Of a stretch of 64,000 nt of DNA, positions 9,168 to 17,103 are shown in pieces (position 1 is the stretch's first letter; every line of letters begins with the position of its first letter). Below the pieces are notes generated by a model, which ran no database searches, was not told the DNA's origin, and saw only the letters and a program-made list of their open reading frames with translations. The position numbers and the translations under genes were made by a program. Source of the stretch: Woeseiaceae bacterium (GTDB lineage Bacteria > Pseudomonadota > Gammaproteobacteria > Steroidobacterales > Woeseiaceae). Where the stretch lies: assembly GCA_021773115.1 (NCBI GenBank), contig JAJFKS010000014.1:1-64000 (forward strand), read 5' to 3'.

Positions 9168-10544
9168 CTAGACGAAGGACACACCAACCTGGAACAGACT
9201 TTCCAGATTTTCAATTTTGCGCCGATCGGTCATAAAAAGGATCACGTGATCGTCGGTTTCGATCATGGTGTCGTGATGCGCGATGAGAACCTTCTCATTG
9301 CGAACGATGGCGACAATCGCGGTTCCCTTCGGAAGCTCGACCTCTTCGATTGTTCGGCCGACGACTTTCGAGCTGTCCTTGTCACCGTGAGCAATCGCTT
9401 CCATGGCCTCAGCTGCGCCGCGGCGTAAAGAATGTACCTTGACGACATCGCCACGGCGCACATGTGCCAGCAGCGAGCCAATCGTAATCTGTTGCGGGGA
9501 AATCGCGATGTCGATGCTGCCGGATTCCACCAGGTCGACATAGGACGGTCGATTAATCAGTGCCATAACTTTGTTCGCACCGAGTCGCTTGGCCAGCATC
9601 GAACTCAGGATGTTTGCCTCTTCCGAGTTTGTCAGCGCGCAGAAAACATCAACGTTGTCGATGTTTTCTTCCAGCAGCAGTTCCTCGTCGGCGGCATCAC
9701 CCACCAGCACGATCGCTTTATTGAGCTGCTCCGATATCGCACGCGCGCGACGCGGGTCCCGTTCAATAATTTTCACCTGGTTGGTTTGCTCGAGAGCAAG
9801 CGCCAGGCGCACGCCGATGTTGCCGCCACCGGCGATGACAACGCGCCGCACGGGATCTTCAAGCCGCCGCATTTCGCTCATGAATACGCGAATGTCCTTG
9901 CGGTCGGCGATGAAGAAAACCTCGTCCCCTTCCTGGATAACGGTGTCGCCATCGGGCAGCGTCGCAACACCCTGGCGATAAATCGCCGCGATTCGGCCTT
10001 CCGAATTGGGAATGTGGTCTTTCAGGGTTGCAATGCGCTGGCCGACAAGCAAACCGTCGCGATCCGCCTTTGCCCCGACCAGCCGAACACGGCCGTCAGC
10101 GAAATCAAGCACCTGCGATGAGCCGGGGTAAAGGATAAGTTGTTCGATATGCGAACAAACGAGTTGTTCCGGGCTAATGCGAACATCGATTGGAATCGCG
10201 TCTTGCGTAAACAGGTTGTTCGCGTTCATGTACTCGGCAGCACGAATACGCGCAATCTTGGTCGGCGTCCGAAATGCGGTATAGGCAATCTGACAGGCAA
10301 TCATGTTGGTTTCGTCGGAATTGGTCAGCGCGACGACAATATCCGCGTCGCTGGCGCCCGCGCGTTCCAGTACGTCGGGATAGGCCGCGTGGCCAACGAC
10401 CGTTCGAATATCCAGCCGGTCCTGCAGCTCTCGCAGAACCTCGGAGCGCATGTCGACGACGGTGACCTCGTTGGCCTCTTCCCGCGACAGGTGATATGCC
10501 GCGGATGAGCCAACCTGACCAGCGCCGAGAATGAGAATTTTCAT
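9168..10544 (-). CDS. trkA: Trk system potassium transporter peripheral subunit TrkA
   Basis: A 458-residue cytosolic protein built from two RCK repeats. Each starts with a Rossmann NAD(H)-binding loop: GAGQVG at residues 7-12 and GGGNIG near residue 240, each followed by a TrkA-C ligand-binding domain. It gates TrkH in response to nucleotides. The 197 bases to trkH hold no recognisable gene. It is directly downstream of uvrD, which ends ten bases before the trkA start. Confidence 0.96.
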   Translation of the reverse strand: MKILILGAGQVGSSAAYHLSREEANEVTVVDMRSEVLRELQDRLDIRTVVGHAAYPDVLERAGASDADIVVALTNSDETNMIACQIAYTAFRTPTKIARIRAAEYMNANNLFTQDAIPIDVRISPEQLVCSHIEQLILYPGSSQVLDFADGRVRLVGAKADRDGLLVGQRIATLKDHIPNSEGRIAAIYRQGVATLPDGDTVIQEGDEVFFIADRKDIRVFMSEMRRLEDPVRRVVIAGGGNIGVRLALALEQTNQVKIIERDPRRARAISEQLNKAIVLVGDAADEELLLEENIDNVDVFCALTNSEEANILSSMLAKRLGANKVMALINRPSYVDLVESGSIDIAISPQQITIGSLLAHVRRGDVVKVHSLRRGAAEAMEAIAHGDKDSSKVVGRTIEEVELPKGTAIVAIVRNEKVLIAHHDTMIETDDHVILFMTDRRKIENLESLFQVGVSFV

Positions 10545-10554
10545 CGCCAGTAGT

Positions 10555-12726
10555 CTACATCAGTTCGAGATTGGCATAGCTCAGAACGAGCCATTTTGTC
10601 CCCGCGCTCTCGAAATTGACCTCGACGCGAGCGTGGGCTCCCTGACCTTCATAATTAAGAATAACACCGTCTCCAAATTTCTTGTGGCAAACGCGCTGTC
10701 CGAGGCGAATGCCGAGATCATTGTCGGTGATGCCGGCGGAACGACCCTGATGTGTCGGCCGCGTCGAGCGCATTGGTCTTGCAACCTGAACACGGGGCCG
10801 GATTTCCTCCACGAATTCGTCAGGAATCTCCGAGATAAAGCGGGACGGTTGCGAAAAGTTGTCCATGCCGTGCAGCCGGCGCTGCTCGGCATGGGTAATG
10901 TAGAGTGTCTGCATCGCACGCGTGATGCCGACATAACAAAGGCGCCGTTCCTCTTCGAGACCTTGCGAGTCCGCGACTGAGCGCTGATGCGGAAACAGCC
11001 CGTCTTCGAGGCCACACATGAATACGAGCGGAAATTCGAGGCCCTTCGCCGAGTGCATGGTCATTAGTTGCGCGCAGTCTTCCCAGGCATCGGCCTGGCC
11101 CTCGCCGGATTCGAGCGCTGCGTGCGACAGAAACTCGTCCAGCGGCGACATCTCTTCGGCGGGGTCTGGCTCAAAACTTTTCGCGGCGCTAACCAGCTCC
11201 GCGAGATTCTCTATTCGTGTCTCGCCTTTTTCACCTTTGTCTTTTTTGAAGAAGTCGATCAGTGTGCTCAGGTGGATGACGTGATCTACCCTGTCGTGCA
11301 GATCGAGTCCGTTGGTCTCACGCGCCATGCGCTCGATTAGCGACATAAATGCGTTCACCGCATTGGCAGCTCGACCGTTCAGGTCATCGCTGGCGATGGC
11401 ACCTGCCGCACGCCACAATGAACAGGCATTCGCCCGGGCGTAGCTTCGCATCATTTCAACCGTGCGCGCACCGATGCCTCGCGTTGGTTTGTTGACGACC
11501 CGCTCGAACGAACTGTCGTCGTCTCGATTTGAGATGAGGCGCAGGTAGGCAAGTGCGTCCTTGATTTCAGCACGCTCGAAGAATCGCAGGCCACCATAGA
11601 CACGATAAGGAATGCGCGCGTTGATGAGACCCTCTTCCAGCACGCGTGACTGTGCGTTGGAGCGATACAGGATTGCTGCGTCGGCGCGGGCGTTGCCTTG
11701 TGCAATCCAGTCACGCAGGCGACCAATTACAAAGTCAGCCTCGTCACGCTCGTTGTACGCGGAGTAGACTTTTATCGGTTCACCAGTCGCACCGTCAGTC
11801 CAGAGTTTCTTACCCATTCGCGAACTGTTATTGGCAATGATCGCGTTCGCGGCATTCAGGATGGTTTCCGTCGAACGATAATTCTGTTCCAGCTTGACGA
11901 TATTGGTGCCCGGAAAGTCCTTCTGGAACCGATGAATGTGTTCGACGCGTGCGCCGCGCCAGCGATAGATTGACTGGTCGTCGTCGCCGACAACAAACGG
12001 CACGCCTTTCTTGCCCGCAAGCAGCCGCAGCCAGGCGTACTGAATCGCGTTAGTGTCCTGGAACTCGTCGACCAACAAATGCTGGAAGCGGCGCTGGTAA
12101 TGCTCGAGCAACTCCGCGTTATCGCGCAGCAATTCGTGAGCACGCAGCAGTAGCTCGGCGAAGTCGACCAGGCCACCACGCTGGCAGATATCTTCGTAAG
12201 ACTGGTACAGCGATATCAGCTCGCGTCGATCGGGATCACCTTCGTCATCGATGTGCTTCGGCCGGAGACCTTCATCCTTCTGGCCGTTGATAAACCACTG
12301 GATTTCCTTCGGCACCCAGCGGCCGTCGTCGACTTCGAGGTTCTTCACCAGGCGCTTGATCAGGCGCAACTGGTCATCGGAATCGATGATCTGGAAGTTC
12401 TGCGGCAAGCCAGCTTCGCGCCAGTGGCGTCTCAGCATGCGGTGCGCAAGGCCGTGGAAAGTGCCAATCCAAAGATGTCGCACGGGTACATTGAGAAGCG
12501 ACTCGATGCGATTGCGCATTTCAGCCGCGGCCTTATTGGTGAATGTGACGGCGAGCAGGCTCTGCGGTGAGATACCTTCGACTTCAATTAACCATGCCGC
12601 ACGGTGGACCAACACGCGCGTCTTGCCACTACCAGCGCCGGCGATAACCAGTGCGGGCTCGGATGGTGATGTGACGGCCTGTCGCTGCGCGTCATTCAGG
12701 CTGTCGAGGATTGGTGTGACGTCCAT
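10555..12726 (-). CDS. uvrD: DNA helicase II UvrD
   Basis: A 723-residue superfamily 1A 3'-5' DNA helicase used in nucleotide excision and mismatch repair. Visible motifs include Q motif LNDAQRQAV, Walker A AGAGSGKT (residues 29-36), VDEFQDTN, DDDQSIYRWRGA, QNYRS, MTMHSAKGLEFP and VGITRAM. The C-terminus carries the small Tudor-like module KFGDGVILNYEGQG that is usual for UvrD/PcrA and contacts RNA polymerase. The ATG at 12726 is preceded by a region with a possible operator (see 12772). All catalytic motifs are intact. Confidence 0.97.
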   Translation of the reverse strand: MDVTPILDSLNDAQRQAVTSPSEPALVIAGAGSGKTRVLVHRAAWLIEVEGISPQSLLAVTFTNKAAAEMRNRIESLLNVPVRHLWIGTFHGLAHRMLRRHWREAGLPQNFQIIDSDDQLRLIKRLVKNLEVDDGRWVPKEIQWFINGQKDEGLRPKHIDDEGDPDRRELISLYQSYEDICQRGGLVDFAELLLRAHELLRDNAELLEHYQRRFQHLLVDEFQDTNAIQYAWLRLLAGKKGVPFVVGDDDQSIYRWRGARVEHIHRFQKDFPGTNIVKLEQNYRSTETILNAANAIIANNSSRMGKKLWTDGATGEPIKVYSAYNERDEADFVIGRLRDWIAQGNARADAAILYRSNAQSRVLEEGLINARIPYRVYGGLRFFERAEIKDALAYLRLISNRDDDSSFERVVNKPTRGIGARTVEMMRSYARANACSLWRAAGAIASDDLNGRAANAVNAFMSLIERMARETNGLDLHDRVDHVIHLSTLIDFFKKDKGEKGETRIENLAELVSAAKSFEPDPAEEMSPLDEFLSHAALESGEGQADAWEDCAQLMTMHSAKGLEFPLVFMCGLEDGLFPHQRSVADSQGLEEERRLCYVGITRAMQTLYITHAEQRRLHGMDNFSQPSRFISEIPDEFVEEIRPRVQVARPMRSTRPTHQGRSAGITDNDLGIRLGQRVCHKKFGDGVILNYEGQGAHARVEVNFESAGTKWLVLSYANLELM

Positions 12727-12771
12727 CTGGGGAGTAATGCCGGGCGCTCGAAAGCGCGAAAGTGTAGCAGA

Positions 12772-12783
12772 GAACTACTGTTC
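12772..12783 (-). promoter_or_regulatory. Palindrome GAAC-N4-GTTC upstream of uvrD
   Basis: GAACTACTGTTC sits 46 bases before the uvrD ATG, next to a possible -10 (TACACT on the minus strand, 12761-12766). GAAC-N4-GTTC matches the core of the LexA box of Gram-positive bacteria rather than the CTG-N10-CAG box of enterics. uvrD is an SOS gene in several bacteria, so this could be an SOS operator, but LexA specificity in this organism is unknown. Confidence 0.25.
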
Positions 12784-12819
12784 CCAGCCCCACGAATAAT
12801 CTCGGCACAATCTGGACCT

Positions 12820-14412
12820 TCACTGCTCCCAGCGTACCCCGAGCGTGTACTGATTTCGCTCAAACTGGACGCGCGCATCGTTCGATACTGTCTCGCGGTA
12901 GCGCGCCTCGGCGATCAGGCTGAGATGGCGCGTCATACGGAAATCGGCGACAAGACGAAGCTCGGCGGATTCCTGGGTTTTGCGCGGCTGATTGGGATTG
13001 TTGTAAGCGAATGCGTTGGGATAGTCGTACAGGTGGTAGACGCCGCGCGCCTCGATATCGAATCGATCACCGGGCGTCCAGTGAATTTCGACGCCGGCGC
13101 TGTCACGCGTGTAGTCATAGTAACCAACGTATTGGTCAATGCGTTCGGTGCGCTGCACATCGAAGCCAAACCAGAGGTCGTTGAAAACACGTTGCCGAGC
13201 TGTCAACTCCACCGCGTAGTAGTCGTAACGAATATTCGGGTTCTCCAGGCGTGGTTCACCATCAAGGTCGTAGGACGGACGATCGCCGTAGCGGCGACTG
13301 TAGCCTTCGGCTGTAATTCGGAACAATGAAGATGGCGTAAACCTGTACTGGCCATACAGGCGCAACAAGAAGTATTCATGATCGTATTCAGGAATAATTT
13401 CCTGCGTCGAGTAGTTCCACAGCTGGCCCTTGATATGCGCACCGATGGTGAGGCGCTCATGTGACTGGCGGACTCGCAGCTCGGGGCCATAACGAAGGTA
13501 GTCCAGCCGGTCGTCAACCAAGACGCCGTTGACGTCTCGCGCAGTGCCGTCATCCGGGTCGTAGTAGGTCTCAACGTGTTGTGAAACGGTAAACGCGCTA
13601 CGAACCTCACGTTCACGACTGCCCTCTTTGCGCCGGTACTCGCTGCCGAAACTGGCTTGGTGTTGATACTCGTTCGCGTTCTCGAGTTCCTTGTCCTGGT
13701 AATACCGACCCGCGAGCCGGTAGGCAACGTAGAAGCCCTCAAACTTGAGGCTGTTGATCAGGTACTTGGCGCTGAGGCTGAGCGGCATGTAGGCGCCAGT
13801 TTGTACGACAGGCGTTACGACAGGTGTCGCCGGATCGGATTGATCGACGTAAGGGTCGGCAGGCGAACGAAATACATTGTCGTCACTGCCAAAGCCGATA
13901 CGAACCCGAAAGCTCAGGTCGGCGAAATCGCGCTTCCTGTCACGCTCGGCAACGCGAACGTCAAATTCGTCCGGTGCCGCCTGTTGGTCGCGAATTCTCG
14001 CGATGGCAACGATTGCAAATGACTGAAGTTTCTCGTTGACGTTCTGGTCGCGCGCAAGGCGGAACCATTGCAATGCCTCGTCGATTTCGCCGAGGGCATA
14101 GGCATTGAGGCCAAGGTTGTACTGCGCGGCGACTCGAAGCGCCGGATCGCCGAGGGCTTGCGACAATTCCTCACGCGCTCGCAGGTACTGCGCCGCCCGG
14201 TAGTGAGCGACACCCATGTTGTAGTGCAGCAATGCCGTGTCCATGCCCTCTTCGGCGGCCTGCCGGTAACGCAGCAAGGCAGCCCAGTAAAGCTCATCAC
14301 GATAAAGCCTGTTGCCATCGGCAAAGTACTGGCTGGCCGTCATCGCGTGAGCATTCTGGGCAGGCACGAGTAAGGCGATAGCCGCCAGCAGGCTGAGTGA
14401 GAGATGTCGCAT
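12820..14412 (-). CDS. TPR plus outer-membrane beta-barrel protein, function unknown
   Basis: About 530 residues. The start is uncertain: ATG at 14412 (MRHLSLSLLAAIALLVPAQNAHA, a clear Sec signal peptide), ATG at 14421 or GTG at 14439 are all in frame. After the signal come two or three tetratricopeptide-like repeats (about residues 25-130, with ALLRYRQAAEEG and ALQWFRLARDQ helices). The rest is rich in alternating aromatic/polar strands (for example YEFEV-type strands ending in YTLGVRWEQ), and a terminal aromatic-rich strand as in outer-membrane barrels. The layout resembles periplasmic-TPR/barrel proteins such as surface lipoprotein assembly modifiers and exopolysaccharide exporters, but no specific family was recognised. 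Confidence 0.75.
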   Translation of the reverse strand: MRHLSLSLLAAIALLVPAQNAHAMTASQYFADGNRLYRDELYWAALLRYRQAAEEGMDTALLHYNMGVAHYRAAQYLRAREELSQALGDPALRVAAQYNLGLNAYALGEIDEALQWFRLARDQNVNEKLQSFAIVAIARIRDQQAAPDEFDVRVAERDRKRDFADLSFRVRIGFGSDDNVFRSPADPYVDQSDPATPVVTPVVQTGAYMPLSLSAKYLINSLKFEGFYVAYRLAGRYYQDKELENANEYQHQASFGSEYRRKEGSREREVRSAFTVSQHVETYYDPDDGTARDVNGVLVDDRLDYLRYGPELRVRQSHERLTIGAHIKGQLWNYSTQEIIPEYDHEYFLLRLYGQYRFTPSSLFRITAEGYSRRYGDRPSYDLDGEPRLENPNIRYDYYAVELTARQRVFNDLWFGFDVQRTERIDQYVGYYDYTRDSAGVEIHWTPGDRFDIEARGVYHLYDYPNAFAYNNPNQPRKTQESAELRLVADFRMTRHLSLIAEARYRETVSNDARVQFERNQYTLGVRWEQ

Positions 14413-14497
14413 CTTGACCATGGGGTGGAAACAACTCACGTTATGTCAGATTTGAAAGAGTACAGACTAAAGGGGACCGAAAACTATGACGCAGTCG

Positions 14498-14532
14498 AAA
14501 AAAACCCCCCCGAGAGGCAAGCAATCGGAGGG
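14498..14532 (-). terminator. Rho-independent terminator of the sigma-factor operon
   Basis: Read on the minus strand, CCCTCCGA pairs with TCGGGGGG around an 11-base loop and is followed by seven or eight T residues. It lies about 30 bases after the stop of the hyperacidic protein gene, so it closes the three-gene ECF operon and separates it from the TPR/barrel gene downstream. Confidence 0.75.
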
Positions 14533-14561
14533 ATTTCGGGGTTTAAGCGGTATTTGAATGA

Positions 14562-15053
14562 TTAGTCGTCATCATCGTCGTCATCCATCTCGTCGTCGTC
14601 ATCGTCATCTTCGTCTTCAAGGTCATCTTCGATCTCGTCGCCGTATTCAAAGTCGTCATCGTCTTCGAGGTCATTTTCGTCTTCGTATTCATCGTCATCA
14701 CGATCGAAGTCGTCGTCCTCATCCTCATCTTCAAAGTCGTCGTCTTCCTCATCGATACGATCATCATCCTCATCGATTTGGTCATCGTCACGATCGTGCT
14801 CGCGCGTTTCATCCTCGTCCTCATCGCGCTGCTGGTTGCCGTCATCCTCATCGTCCCAGTCATCATCATCAACGTCGTCGTCGTCGGGACCGCGCATCTG
14901 AGAAATGCTGGAGTCAACGTCATTGGCATCGTCACCAACGACCATCGTGACATCAAGACCTTCGAGCGCGTCATCGGCGCGCACCACGGCCGGGAAAAAT
15001 GCACAACTGGCCAGAACCAGTGTTGCCACAAATATAGTGAGTTGTCTCATCAT
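14562..15053 (-). CDS. Hyperacidic secreted protein, Asp/Glu-rich
   Basis: A 163-residue product with an N-terminal Sec signal peptide (MMRQLTIFVATLVLASCAFF..., likely cut after VRA near residue 26). After a short ordered segment (LEGLDVTMVVGDD...SISQMRGP), residues 57-163 are almost only Asp and Glu with scattered Arg, Tyr and Phe. A pI far below 4 is expected, along with high capacity for Ca2+, Mg2+ or cationic surfaces. The start overlaps the stop of the membrane regulator upstream (ATGA), so it belongs to the ECF sigma operon and may be a target or sensor of that system. No known family was recognised. The repetitive GAC/GAT/GAG/GAA codons make it prone to slippage. Confidence 0.8.
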   Translation of the reverse strand: MMRQLTIFVATLVLASCAFFPAVVRADDALEGLDVTMVVGDDANDVDSSISQMRGPDDDDVDDDDWDDEDDGNQQRDEDEDETREHDRDDDQIDEDDDRIDEEDDDFEDEDEDDDFDRDDDEYEDENDLEDDDDFEYGDEIEDDLEDEDDDDDDEMDDDDDDD

Positions 15054-15601
15054 CCTGCTCCGTTAAAAACATCGATATGGAGGCGGAAAGTCCGGCCCCG
15101 ATCATGGTGTACAAGGGTTGCATGAACCTCACCACCGATTGGCGATGTGGCGATTAATTTGAGCGGCAACAGATTTTTGCCCTCGGCGAGACTGGTCTGC
15201 CAGGTCACTTCACGTTGACCGGGAAAGCCGGCCAGTTCGATTCCATCCGGAAAGCGCACGGTCAGCGTTGCCGAGTCGAGCGCTTCTGCAGAGGCGAAGA
15301 TCAGTTTCACGGTCTGTGGTTCGGCAAGCGTCATCGTGACGCCGGGCATCTGAGGTTCAACGGATGGCAGCTCGGGCGTCGCAAGGAATATGACGCCTAT
15401 CATCCACAGCGCAAGGCCTGCGGCAACTGCCGAGCCGAAGCCGGTGAGCAGCCAGCGACGGCGTTGATGACGGGTGCCTTCGCGCGTTGCTCGCGCGAGT
15501 GCCTGGTCGTAAAAGCCTGCTGCTGCCTCTGGCATCGGATAGTCCTTTAAGAGCGCCTGGATCTCCTGATCCTGCCGTTGTGTTTTATCGTCATGCATCA
15601 T
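15050..15601 (-). CDS. Membrane-anchored probable anti-sigma regulator
   Basis: A 183-residue protein placed between an ECF sigma gene (27 bases upstream) and the hyperacidic protein gene (overlapping downstream). It has a cytosolic N-terminal part of about 45 residues, a single membrane helix (about residues 48-72, after RHQRRRWLL) and an extracytoplasmic beta-rich domain containing VTMTLAEPQTVKLIF. This is the layout of single-pass anti-sigma factors. No HxxxCxxC zinc motif is present, so it is not a ZAS-type anti-sigma factor. The role is inferred from topology and gene order only. Confidence 0.6.
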   Translation of the reverse strand: MMHDDKTQRQDQEIQALLKDYPMPEAAAGFYDQALARATREGTRHQRRRWLLTGFGSAVAAGLALWMIGVIFLATPELPSVEPQMPGVTMTLAEPQTVKLIFASAEALDSATLTVRFPDGIELAGFPGQREVTWQTSLAEGKNLLPLKLIATSPIGGEVHATLVHHDRGRTFRLHIDVFNGAG

Positions 15602-15628
15602 TTTTATCCTGCTTGAACCCTTACACGA

Positions 15629-16174
15629 TCAGGATTCAAAAAAGGTTCCATCCGCCGCCAGAATGTCGCGCAAGCGCGCCCTCGCACGGTGCAATCGGGA
15701 CTTGATGGTTCCGACCGGAACGCCTGTAAGATCTTGAATTTCTGTGAGTTTATAGCCTTCCGTATCGTGCAATAGCAGCATCATGCGATGTTCATCGCTG
15801 AGCTCGGACAATGCTGCGTCGAGTTGTCGTATGCGGTCCAGGCGCTCCTGGTCACGGACCGGACTTTCAGAGCCCGGCAGGCCTGCAATGCCATCACCGC
15901 TCATCTCGCCTTCTTCGACGGTGTGCATGCGCTGTCGCGCATAACGACGACGCTCATCAATAAACAGGTTGTACATCATTCGCGATAGCCAGGATCCCGG
16001 CTCGTCAATGTGAACGAGATCGTCGAGTTTCCCTAATGCCTTGATCAGTAGTTCCTGGAACAGGTCTTCAGCTTCAGACTTCTGGCCGGTGAGTCGCCAG
16101 GCAAGCCGGTACAGCCGGTCGAAGTGCGGCCGTATGATTTTCTCGAAGGCTTGTTGCTGGGATGTCGAGCTCAT
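15629..16174 (-). CDS. ECF (sigma-70 family) RNA polymerase sigma factor
   Basis: A 181-residue RpoE-type sigma factor. Region 2 (about residues 10-80) includes LYRLAWRLTGQKSEAEDLFQE and the WLSRMMYNLFIDERRR helix; region 4 (about residues 110-175) has SELSDEHRMMLLLHDTEGYKLTEI and a helix-turn-helix ending GTIKSRLHRARARLRD. It directs core RNA polymerase to a small regulon, commonly for envelope stress. It heads a three-gene operon. A GGAAAAAC-N15-GTC element upstream could support self-activation. Confidence 0.93.
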   Translation of the reverse strand: MSSTSQQQAFEKIIRPHFDRLYRLAWRLTGQKSEAEDLFQELLIKALGKLDDLVHIDEPGSWLSRMMYNLFIDERRRYARQRMHTVEEGEMSGDGIAGLPGSESPVRDQERLDRIRQLDAALSELSDEHRMMLLLHDTEGYKLTEIQDLTGVPVGTIKSRLHRARARLRDILAADGTFFES

Positions 16175-16204
16175 TAGCCGCAGTGTATGACGTTACGTGC
16201 AGCT

Positions 16205-16230
16205 GACAAGGACTGGTTTAGCGTTTTTCC
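16205..16230 (-). promoter_or_regulatory. Candidate ECF-type promoter of the sigma-factor operon
   Basis: On the minus strand GGAAAAAC is followed after 15 bases by GTC, the spacing expected for ECF promoters (GGAAC-like -35 and GTC-like -10). It lies about 30-55 bases upstream of the sigma factor ATG. Many ECF operons are transcribed by their own product. The match is short and could be chance. Confidence 0.35.
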
Positions 16231-16231
16231 T

Positions 16232-16253
16232 AAAAGGGGTCAGGTTTATTTTA
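16232..16253 (+). repeat. Left flanking repeat of the REP-associated transposase
   Basis: The core GGTCAGGTTTATTTT (16238-16252) is the reverse complement of the AAAATAAACCTGAC core found twice on the other side of the transposase gene (see 17025 and 17057). Together they make an inverted-repeat frame about 0.8 kb long around the gene, as expected for the DNA substrate of a RAYT enzyme. Confidence 0.75.
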
Positions 16254-16336
16254 CAAAGAATCGGCAGATTTACGCCTGCCAATAGTGCCACTCACACACT
16301 AATGTCGATTGATCTTCTGCGACCACGCCGACAACA

Positions 16337-17032
16337 TTGCCAAGATTTCCTCGTCTTTTTCTCCCGCATGTGCCGCTACACATTGTGCAGCGGGGACATG
16401 ATCGTCAGCCGGTCTTTGTAAATTCGTCGGACTTCTCCTACTACATCCGCAATATGATCGAGGCAAAGATAAAAGAGGACATCCGAATTTACGGGTACTG
16501 CCTAATGACGAATCACGTGCACCTGGTGATCGCACCGGGCGAGAACGTCGCCGGCGTTTCCCGCTTTATGCGAATTCTCTCAGGTCGCCAGACCCGTTAC
16601 GTGAACAAGTTGGAAAATCGGACTGGCACGTTGTGGGAGGGCAGATTCAAAGCAAGCTTGATCGACTCCGAGACCTACTTGCTGGCCTGTTGTCGGTACG
16701 TCGATCTGAACCCGATACGAGCTGCGATGGTTGCATCGCCCGAGGACTATCACTGGTCCAGTTATCGATACCGGATCGGATTGGTTTCGAGCGATTGGCT
16801 GGACGATCATCCATTATTCCAGTCTCTGGCTGCAACGGATGAAGAAAGAAGAGTGGCCTATCAGGATTTCGTGTCATCCGGAATCGGCGACGACGAACTG
16901 GCGACGATAAGAGCAGCGCTGAATCGTAATCAGTTATCTGGAAATCAGACGTTCAACGACGCAATCGAAAAGCGGACCGGCAGACGGATCTCGTCAAAAG
17001 CACCAGGGCGGCCACGTCTGCACAGAAAATAA
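16337..17032 (+). CDS. REP-associated tyrosine transposase (RAYT, Y1/HUH family)
   Basis: A 231-residue single-strand DNA transposase of the TnpA-REP group. The HUH metal site is seen as His60-Val-His62 in CLMTNHVHLVIAP; WEGRFKASLID and the CCRYVDLNPIRA segment are family hallmarks, with Tyr114 a likely nucleophile. The first residues MPRFPRLFLPHVPLHIVQRG match the usual start, here a TTG at 16337. The C-terminus is basic. The gene lies alone between copies of an AAAATAAACCTGACACC repeat and in the opposite direction to its neighbours. Such enzymes maintain and spread REP-like palindromes rather than moving as classic insertion sequences. Confidence 0.9.
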   Translation: MPRFPRLFLPHVPLHIVQRGHDRQPVFVNSSDFSYYIRNMIEAKIKEDIRIYGYCLMTNHVHLVIAPGENVAGVSRFMRILSGRQTRYVNKLENRTGTLWEGRFKASLIDSETYLLACCRYVDLNPIRAAMVASPEDYHWSSYRYRIGLVSSDWLDDHPLFQSLAATDEERRVAYQDFVSSGIGDDELATIRAALNRNQLSGNQTFNDAIEKRTGRRISSKAPGRPRLHRK

Positions 17033-17049
17033 ACCTGACACCTTTTTCC
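17025..17049 (+). repeat. Right flanking repeat of the transposase, copy 1
   Basis: A 25-base unit beginning GAAAATAAACCTGACACC and ending in TTTTTCC. It overlaps the transposase stop codon. An identical unit begins 32 bases later (17057), and the core is the reverse complement of the left repeat at 16238-16252. Confidence 0.85.
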
Positions 17050-17056
17050 ATTTTTC

Positions 17057-17095
17057 GAAAATAAACCTGACACCTTTTTCCGACACCTTTTTCGC
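17057..17095 (+). repeat. Right flanking repeat of the transposase, copy 2 plus partial copy
   Basis: Positions 17057-17081 repeat the 25-base unit at 17025-17049 exactly. Directly after it, GACACCTTTTTCGC (17082-17095) is a third, truncated unit. The tandem right end against a single left end suggests repeated copying at one side by the transposase. Confidence 0.85.
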
Positions 17096-17103
17096 ACTTT
17101 TTC

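Noticed and set aside
14558-14950. Arg/His-rich plus-strand frame opposite the hyperacidic gene
   Set aside because: It is the complement of GAC/GAT repeats. The minus frame has a signal peptide, an operon overlap and a terminator, so it is the coding one.
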